Positions 1-4,203 of a stretch of DNA of 5,937 bases are shown here, piece by piece (the first letter of the stretch is position 1; each line of letters begins with the position of its first letter). Location of the stretch: positions 1 to 5,937 of the forward strand of contig CAKPJO010000099.1 in NCBI GenBank assembly GCA_934162685.1, written 5' to 3'. This DNA comes from an uncultured Bacilli bacterium (GTDB lineage: Bacteria > Bacillota_I > Bacilli_A > RFN20 > CAG-826). The notes below the pieces were generated by a model. That model saw only the letters and a program-made list of their open reading frames with translations, ran no database searches and had not been told where the DNA came from. Position numbers and translations under genes: made by a program.

Positions 1-217
1 CTTTTGTTAAATAATTATAATATTCCCATTTATCGAAACAACCTTCTTTATAATACTTATCAACGTCATTTGCGTGTTTATATGCAGCGTTAAAATCAAC
101 TCTACCCGTTGCAATTAACAATTCCGCTTTTTTTAAAATCTTTGGATAGTAATCGCTTGGATATCCTCTTACGCCAAAATAATTGGTTAATGCTTTAATT
201 GCTAAATTATGGTCCAT
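1..217 (-). CDS. Hypothetical protein, N-terminal 72 residues only (runs off the window)
   Basis: The reading frame starts at the ATG at 217-215 and stays open to the window edge, so the C-terminus is missing. The visible protein begins MDHNLAIKALTNYFGVRGY and is rich in Tyr, Lys and Asp. It has no signal peptide or membrane segment, so the visible part looks cytoplasmic. A GGGAG ribosome binding site lies on the minus strand at 232-228, ten bases before the ATG, which supports this start. The gene begins 19 bases after the slipin stop codon with no terminator between, so the two are very probably one operon. I do not recognise the family and assign no function; a role connected with the SPFH protein is only inferred from position. 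Confidence 0.8.
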   Translation of the reverse strand, partial: MDHNLAIKALTNYFGVRGYPSDYYPKILKKAELLIATGRVDFNAAYKHANDVDKYYKEGCFDKWEYYNYLTK

Positions 218-236
218 AAATAATGCACTCCCGTAA

Positions 237-1355
237 TTATTTTTTGGTGTTTTTATTAGAACTTAGCATGCCGGTTAATTGGCTAAGTACATCGTTACCG
301 CCATTAATATTAATATTTCCAACTTTTTCACAAATTCTTTCAACATATTCAAGTTCTTTTAATTTGTAAAGTGTGGCGTTTTCATCCATTAATCTTGCTG
401 TATTAAGTAATGAACGAGTGGACGCTACTTCTTCACGTCTTGTAATAACATTTGCTTGAGCGCGTTTTTCCGCAACCAAGACAGTATTCATAATGTCACG
501 AATTTCGCCAGGTAAGATAATATCTTTAATAGATGCTTCACTAATATCTAAATATAAAGATGCTGCTTTTTCTTTAAGAATTTTTAATAAATACGCAGAC
601 ATTTCTTTTTTAGAAGCAAGAATATCATCAAGTGTTTTTTCTCCAATATAATCACGTAATGCTAATTGAGCATAAGTGTAGAGGAGTTTTTTATAATCAT
701 CAATTTCGGTAATGACTTTAACATAATCTGTGATCTTATAGTTAATAACACAATTAATTCGTAATGATACTTTATCATTAGTTAATAATTCTTGACCGAC
801 AATATCTTGTGAAACAAGACATGTATCAACGAGTTTGACATTAACAGCAACACTACCTTTAACAAAGTAATAAGTATTTGGTTCTAATAATTTAACAAAT
901 TTATGATTGAATAATAAAACACCGACACTCTTTGAATCAATTTCACATTTAGAAATATATGGAGATAAAGCAGGCCTACTTAATAAATAAATAGGTAAAT
1001 CTTCCGGTATTTCTGGATTATTTAAATCAATGTGAATAAATTGATGTTCGCGATTAACTTTCCAAAAATAATATTTTCCTGGAGTAAGAACACTTTCTAA
1101 AATGTCATCAACTAAATGAACAACTACTTCACTACTTTTTACCTCAATTTGTAAAGTCTCTTTTTTAAAGTTTTCATCACTATTAAAAACACTTAAATCA
1201 GTAATAGTATTAGTTTTAATTGGAGCATTACTAATTTCACTAACATCATAAGATTTTCCGCCTAAAGTGCTATATACACCTGCACCAATCATCTTAACGA
1301 ATTTTCCTTTTTTAAATAAAAATCCTTTACATCCTTCTTTAATTAAAACCTTCAT
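237..1355 (-). CDS. SPFH/band 7 slipin family protein
   Basis: This 372-residue protein belongs to the bacterial slipin branch of the SPFH (stomatin/prohibitin/flotillin/HflK-C) superfamily, whose members oligomerise at membranes as scaffolds. The SPFH core spans about residues 136-300. It includes the family-like stretch GQELLTNDKVSLRIN (187-201) followed by YKITD (206-210), then the helical segment with LPGEIRDIMN (281-290) and AEKRAQANVITRREEVAST (295-313), an amphipathic helix leading into the C-terminal coiled region. Upstream are two degenerate copies of the beta module that opens the core (about 3-30 and 70-98; third copy 138-166), each ending in a (P)G-x-Y pattern. No N-terminal membrane hairpin is visible, so membrane contact would have to be peripheral or through a partner. 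The start is fixed by a strong AGGAGG at 1369-1364, eight bases from the ATG. A structured RNA lies immediately upstream on the same strand. The family call is firm; the cellular role is unknown. Confidence 0.93.
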   Translation of the reverse strand: MKVLIKEGCKGFLFKKGKFVKMIGAGVYSTLGGKSYDVSEISNAPIKTNTITDLSVFNSDENFKKETLQIEVKSSEVVVHLVDDILESVLTPGKYYFWKVNREHQFIHIDLNNPEIPEDLPIYLLSRPALSPYISKCEIDSKSVGVLLFNHKFVKLLEPNTYYFVKGSVAVNVKLVDTCLVSQDIVGQELLTNDKVSLRINCVINYKITDYVKVITEIDDYKKLLYTYAQLALRDYIGEKTLDDILASKKEMSAYLLKILKEKAASLYLDISEASIKDIILPGEIRDIMNTVLVAEKRAQANVITRREEVASTRSLLNTARLMDENATLYKLKELEYVERICEKVGNININGGNDVLSQLTGMLSSNKNTKK

Positions 1356-1402
1356 ATTTTATTCCTCCTATATTTAACACTTAAAAAAGTGAATTTAACG
1401 AT

Positions 1403-1576
1403 AAACACCCTATAAAAATAAGACGGTCTTTGATTAAGTAAATACTCCTTTAGGCGGGATGATAACATATGGCCTAAATTCCATATTTACGGTATCCTCA
1501 TTGAACAAAGTCGAATTCGTATTATCACGTACTTAACTAGCTAAACGAGCCTAGCCTTTCTTTGATGCGGGTGTTT
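1403..1576 (-). other. 3' domain of the structured RNA: nested helices and a pseudoknot
   Basis: Complementary segments nest in order: AAACACCC with GGGTGTTT (1576-1569 with 1410-1403, 8 bp perfect); TTAAGTA with TACTTAA (1536-1530 with 1440-1434, 7 bp plus a G-U extension); GTGATAA with TTATCAT (1528-1522 with 1465-1459, 7 bp with one G-U); and a hairpin ATATGG/CCATAT (1486-1481 with 1472-1467). The hairpin loop bases TTTAGG (1478-1473) are perfectly complementary to CCTAAA (1454-1449) further on, which predicts a 6-bp pseudoknot. The agreement of nesting order with helix register over 170 bases is hard to explain by chance in a non-coding stretch. Confidence 0.7.
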
Positions 1577-1620
1577 CTTTTTTTAGTTTAGGTACATAAA
1601 GTCCCAGATAGATCTTTTTT

Positions 1621-1725
1621 TATACAGTTTCGATTCTGTTGCTTTAAACCACTAAGCTATTGATTACCGAAGCAATCAAGTGGGATTCGAACCCACGAAT
1701 TAAGTATACTTTTAATGTATACAGT
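1621..1725 (-). ncRNA. Circularly permuted tRNA-like domain (T-arm, UUCG-capped acceptor stem, D-arm)
   Basis: On the minus strand the T-arm comes first (1696-1680): a GTGGG/CCCAC stem with the canonical TTCGAAT loop. An acceptor-like strand abuts it directly (1679-1672) and pairs over 8 bp, one of them G-U, with 1667-1660 across a C(UUCG)G tetraloop. Next come T8 (1659) and A9 (1658), then a perfect D-arm (1657-1641) with stem GCTT/AAGC and loop AGTGGTTTA, which carries A14, G15, G18-G19 and A21. ACAG (1639-1636) follows where the 5' anticodon strand should be. Its partner CTGT (1724-1721) lies before the T-arm, followed by a possible long variable arm, GTATAC around a 7-nt loop (1722-1704). 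The CTGT and the variable-arm stem overlap at 1722-1721, so both cannot be fully paired. All tRNA elbow residues are present but in permuted order, and the closed acceptor stem leaves no CCA end, so it cannot be charged unless cut. The second CTGT at 1627-1624 competes for ACAG. Confidence 0.8.
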
Positions 1726-1852
1726 GGCAACAATTTGTCCGTAGAGGGATTTGCCTTTAACCCACAAGTGTTTCAGTATACACTACGAAATATTTCTCGT
1801 GTACTGCGACAAATAAAATATGTCCGCCTTATCGAAATTGGCTTGCAACATA

Positions 1853-1858
1853 ATTTTA
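1853..1858 (-). promoter_or_regulatory. Candidate -10 element for the structured RNA
   Basis: Minus-strand TAAAAT (5 of 6 to TATAAT) lies just before the first hairpin of the RNA and would start transcription near 1846. No good -35 is visible at the right spacing (TTCTTT at 1881-1876), so this is weak. Confidence 0.25.
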
Positions 1859-1869
1859 TCATTATTCAT

Positions 1870-1920
1870 ATATAAAAAGAATAAAAAATAACATTTTGTA
1901 CTAATAAAAGTACAAAAATG
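1870..1920 (-). terminator. Rho-independent terminator of the HEPN-like gene
   Basis: Minus-strand TTTTGTAC (1917-1910) pairs with GTACAAAA (1901-1894) around an 8-nt loop. The stem extends by two outer pairs if one A is bulged. A T-rich run follows (1891-1870). It sits 33 bases after the gene's stop codon and separates that gene from the RNA. The stem is AT-rich, so read-through is possible. Confidence 0.6.
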
Positions 1921-1952
1921 GATTGATTTTGATAAGAAATATTACTAAATTA

Positions 1953-3038
1953 TTATAATTTTTTTCGATATTCGCGAATTGGTAAAGAAAATCCATATAA
2001 AAGATTATCGTTATTTTCTTTAAATAATGAATATAACAATTCTAAATACTTACATACATTTCTTGATTTTTTAATTTTAGCTAACTCATAAATTTGTTCA
2101 ATTGAATTAACAAATAATGGATTTTTTATGTCATCAATTCTTTCAATATAGCGAATTAGTGATTTGTTTTGATTTAAAAATCGATAGAAAGTAACAACTA
2201 ATTTTGGAAGCTTTATGTCTAAACTATATTTTTGATTATTAGATAATAGTTGACATATCTTAATTATTTCTAAACCAATTACGTAATTATGTAATTCTTT
2301 TATATCTTGATCCTTGCTTTTAAATTTTAATAAATCATAAATGATTTCTATACGCCATAATACACGATGTTGATTTGATTTAGCTAATTTATGGAAAGAC
2401 AGATACTTGAGTTTTAGATCGTTAAGTTTTTCTAAATAATTATCATTATTTTTAAATGCTTCAAGTACCTCAACTGCGGCATTTTCTAAGATATCATTAA
2501 TATTTTTTCCTTTTAATACATTTTGTAATTCGTTTAAAAAGATATTACATTCTTGATAATATGCGGATATTAATTCAATAAGATTTATATTTCTTTTAGT
2601 TACTTTAGATTTAGAATAAATATCATAAGCAAATGATTCTTTATTAATACTTTTAGAGTCTAAAATACAATAAGCTAAAACATCGGAATCTAATATCCTA
2701 TTTGCAGGATGCCCAACCACATCATTTCGAATATATTTAAGATTACGTAAGTTTTGATTCTTATTAATATTAATATAATTCTTTGTTCCAGTTAACGAAT
2801 AAGATAAAGCATATAATGAGTCAATAGAGACAAATAAACTTTGAAGTAAAGCATATAATTTCATCACATTATAATCTTCCGTTTTATCTTCTAAAGAAAA
2901 ATAACACTTTTGTATCTCATTAGTAGTTTTAAGCGCGGATAATGCCGCGACAACAGGATATTTTTTTTCTTTTAAAAAAGTATTATAGTCAAATTCTTTG
3001 ATTTCTAATTCATTTGCATTAATAAGTTCATTAATCAT
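1953..3038 (-). CDS. HEPN-like protein with an R-X5-H motif (putative RNase-type domain)
   Basis: This 361-residue protein looks mostly helical and cytoplasmic, with no signal peptide or membrane span. Residues 56-111 form two predicted helices, the second leading to RNDVVGHP (104-111). Arg104 and His110 make an R-X5-H motif, within the R-X4-6-H pattern that defines catalytic HEPN RNases of toxin-antitoxin, abortive infection and CRISPR effectors. The remainder (about 150-361) is Lys/Leu/Asn/Ile-rich helices that I do not recognise; it may sense or bind a partner. The start is supported by GGAG at 3051-3048, nine bases from the ATG. A HEPN partner gene such as MNT is not visible. The gene is a single unit between its own promoter and terminator, directly upstream of the structured RNA on the same strand. 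HEPN assignment rests on the motif and helical context only; a non-catalytic helical protein with a chance motif remains possible. Confidence 0.65.
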   Translation of the reverse strand: MINELINANELEIKEFDYNTFLKEKKYPVVAALSALKTTNEIQKCYFSLEDKTEDYNVMKLYALLQSLFVSIDSLYALSYSLTGTKNYININKNQNLRNLKYIRNDVVGHPANRILDSDVLAYCILDSKSINKESFAYDIYSKSKVTKRNINLIELISAYYQECNIFLNELQNVLKGKNINDILENAAVEVLEAFKNNDNYLEKLNDLKLKYLSFHKLAKSNQHRVLWRIEIIYDLLKFKSKDQDIKELHNYVIGLEIIKICQLLSNNQKYSLDIKLPKLVVTFYRFLNQNKSLIRYIERIDDIKNPLFVNSIEQIYELAKIKKSRNVCKYLELLYSLFKENNDNLLYGFSLPIREYRKKL

Positions 3039-3089
3039 AATTTAAATCTCCGTTTAAAGTTTAACATATTTTTAATATAGTAGTAAAAA

Positions 3090-3118
3090 TATATAAAATT
3101 TTTACAAATTGATTTCAA
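3090..3118 (-). promoter_or_regulatory. Candidate promoter of the HEPN-like gene
   Basis: On the minus strand, TTGAAA (3118-3113; 5 of 6 to TTGACA) is followed after 17 bases by TATATA (3095-3090; 4 of 6 to TATAAT). Transcription would start about 45 bases before the ATG. The region is so AT-rich that chance matches are likely; TATATT two bases on is an alternative -10. Confidence 0.4.
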
Positions 3119-3143
3119 TAAATTGTTAAATTTTATACAAAAA

Positions 3144-3212
3144 TTGAAAATCATAGGAATTTTTTATTGAAAATCGTGGGAGTTTTTTGTTGAAAATCAT
3201 AGGAATATTCTT
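3144..3212. repeat. Three tandem 23-bp repeats in the divergent intergenic region
   Basis: Units begin at 3144, 3167 and 3190, each with TTGAAAATC followed by ATAGGAAT (units 1 and 3) or GTGGGAGT (unit 2) and a T-rich tail. Spacing is exactly 23 bp, about two helical turns, so the conserved cores would lie on nearly the same face of the DNA. They sit between the two divergent promoters. Reiterated binding sites for a regulator are one explanation; slippage in AT-rich DNA is another. Confidence 0.8.
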
Positions 3213-3233
3213 AAAAATTAGTAATCATTGTTA

Positions 3234-3262
3234 TAGAAATTTTACCTAGTGAGTGCTACAAT
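3234..3262 (+). promoter_or_regulatory. Candidate extended -10 promoter of the hydrolase gene
   Basis: TGCTACAAT (3254-3262) matches an extended -10 (TGn plus TACAAT, 5 of 6). The -35 position at 17 bp holds only TAGAAA, which is weak, as is usual for extended -10 promoters. Transcription would start near 3269, giving a leader of under 20 bases. It lies about 20 bp downstream of the last 23-bp repeat, a position where an upstream activator could act. Confidence 0.45.
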
Positions 3263-3285
3263 TCTAGCAAAGAGAGATGGTTTAA

Positions 3286-4179
3286 ATGGCTATGAAGAAA
3301 AAAATATTACTTATGCTAAGCCTATTTACTTTATTTGGTTGCGCTAATAATTCGACTAGTTCAACTTCTAGTGATATTGATTCTACTTCTAATTCTATTT
3401 CTCCTAGTGAACCAGCAAAGTATAGTGTTGAAGAACAGTATGTTTATAAAAATGAACAAAAAATATATGGTAAGTTATATACACCCGTTGAGCAAAAAGA
3501 AAAATATCCATTAGTTATTCTTTCTCATAGTGCTTTTTTAACAGGAGATTCATTAAAAAGTTATGCAAAAGAATTTGCTAATCGTGGTTATATGGCTTAT
3601 ACATTTGATTTTTGTGGCGGTAGCCCTTCATCAAAAAGTGATGGTAATATCAAAAATATGACTATATTTAGCGAAGTAGATGACTTAAAAGCAGTTATTA
3701 ACGCATTTAAAAATAATGAAAAGATTGATTTAGAAAATATATATTTATTTGGTACAAGTCAAGGCGGATTAGTATCCGCAATTACTGCGAATGATTATAA
3801 TGAATACATAAAAGGATTAATACTATTATATCCAGCATTTAATATTCCTGATCAAGTAAAAGATTCCTCTTATAGTAGCTATATGCCAATGGGTGAAGCA
3901 TATTTTGAAACATTAAAAGACTATAATCCTTATGAGCATATTGCTAATTTTAAGAAAGATGTAATCATTATTCATGGAGATTCAGATACTACAGTGTCAC
4001 TTGATTATTCTAAAAAAGCAAATGAAACATATGAAAATTCTACACTTTATGTAATTAAAGGCGCTGGACATGGATTTAACATGGATAACTATAGTTTCTT
4101 TGGAAATTATGATAACTATGTGTGGACATATATTGATGACTATTTATCAAAACAAAATAAAAATGATGCAAACGATTAA
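3286..4179 (+). CDS. Secreted alpha/beta-hydrolase lipoprotein (esterase-like)
   Basis: The 297-residue protein starts with a lipoprotein signal peptide: Lys-rich n-region, hydrophobic core and lipobox LFGC, with Cys19 as the lipidated residue. A Ser/Thr-rich tether follows (about 22-41). The rest is one alpha/beta-hydrolase domain: beta-strand and turn LVILSHSAF (76-84), TFDFCGGS (106-113), nucleophile elbow GTSQG with Ser158, acid Asp234 in HGDSDTTV (230-237) and His262 in GAGHGF (259-264). The triad and spacing fit the S9/cinnamoyl-esterase-like group, so hydrolysis of an ester, perhaps a feruloyl or acetyl ester on plant or host glycans, is likely; the substrate is not readable from sequence. 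The protein would be anchored on the outer face of the membrane. Two in-frame starts, at 3286 and 3292, share one weak GAGAG-type ribosome site; the second (MKKKILLM) gives a more typical signal peptide. It has its own promoter and terminator. Confidence 0.92.
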   Translation: MAMKKKILLMLSLFTLFGCANNSTSSTSSDIDSTSNSISPSEPAKYSVEEQYVYKNEQKIYGKLYTPVEQKEKYPLVILSHSAFLTGDSLKSYAKEFANRGYMAYTFDFCGGSPSSKSDGNIKNMTIFSEVDDLKAVINAFKNNEKIDLENIYLFGTSQGGLVSAITANDYNEYIKGLILLYPAFNIPDQVKDSSYSSYMPMGEAYFETLKDYNPYEHIANFKKDVIIIHGDSDTTVSLDYSKKANETYENSTLYVIKGAGHGFNMDNYSFFGNYDNYVWTYIDDYLSKQNKNDAND

Positions 4180-4194
4180 GAATGCATCATTTTT
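4159..4194. terminator. Bidirectional terminator between convergent genes
   Basis: ATGATGCA (4163-4170) pairs with TGCATCAT (4183-4190) around a 12-nt loop. The stem is extended by A-tract/T-tract pairs to 4159 and 4194. T runs follow the stem on both strands, so it can end the hydrolase gene and the minus-strand lipoprotein-like gene. The left arm lies inside the last codons of the hydrolase and the loop holds its stop codon (4177-4179). Confidence 0.85.
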
Positions 4195-4203
4195 TTAAGT
4201 TCT

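Larger units (their letters stand above)
1400..1847 (-). ncRNA. Large structured RNA with a permuted tRNA-like domain, class unrecognised
   Basis: A stretch of about 450 nt between two minus-strand genes holds many complementary segments and no credible ORF. Read on the minus strand it has three parts. The 5' domain (about 1842-1726) has hairpins 1827-1821/1811-1806 (one bulge) and 1806-1799/1783-1774 (8 bp, two-base bulge), which share base 1806 and so differ by one pair if both form, plus a 5-bp helix 1755-1751/1730-1726. The central domain (1725-1621) is a circularly permuted tRNA-like fold. The 3' domain (1576-1403) is closed by an 8-bp perfect helix and contains nested helices and a pseudoknot. 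The region is visibly richer in G+C than the surrounding intergenic DNA. I looked for and did not see RNase P, SRP, tmRNA tag or group I/II core signatures. Ends are approximate: the 5' end is placed from a weak -10 and the first hairpin, the 3' end from the last long helix. No terminator follows, so it may be the leader of the slipin mRNA rather than a separate transcript. Confidence 0.75.

Noticed and set aside
1621..1725. Two adjacent ordinary tRNA genes, or a plus-strand tRNA
   Set aside because: The strand after the T-arm pairs with the strand before the D-arm through a 4-nt loop, and neither flank supplies the missing halves. On the plus strand the T-loop would read ATTCGAA, which is off consensus.
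1400..1847. tmRNA (including permuted two-piece forms), RNase P RNA or SRP RNA
   Set aside because: No ALAA-type tag frame, CCA end or tmRNA G-rich start is visible; the RNase P GAGGAAAGTCC element and the SRP GGAAG tetraloop region are missing; the well-formed D-arm is unlike tmRNA.
1400..1847. T-box or other known riboswitch leader of the slipin gene
   Set aside because: There is no T-box AGGGTGGNACCGCG-type sequence and no terminator/antiterminator pair before the gene; I recognise no known aptamer core.
1660..1875. Plus-strand 71-codon open frame
   Set aside because: It lies antisense to the structured RNA, overlaps the T-arm and acceptor helix, has no ribosome binding site, and its translation resembles no protein.
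3144..3212. CRISPR array
   Set aside because: The units are directly contiguous at 23 bp with no spacers, and no cas gene is present.
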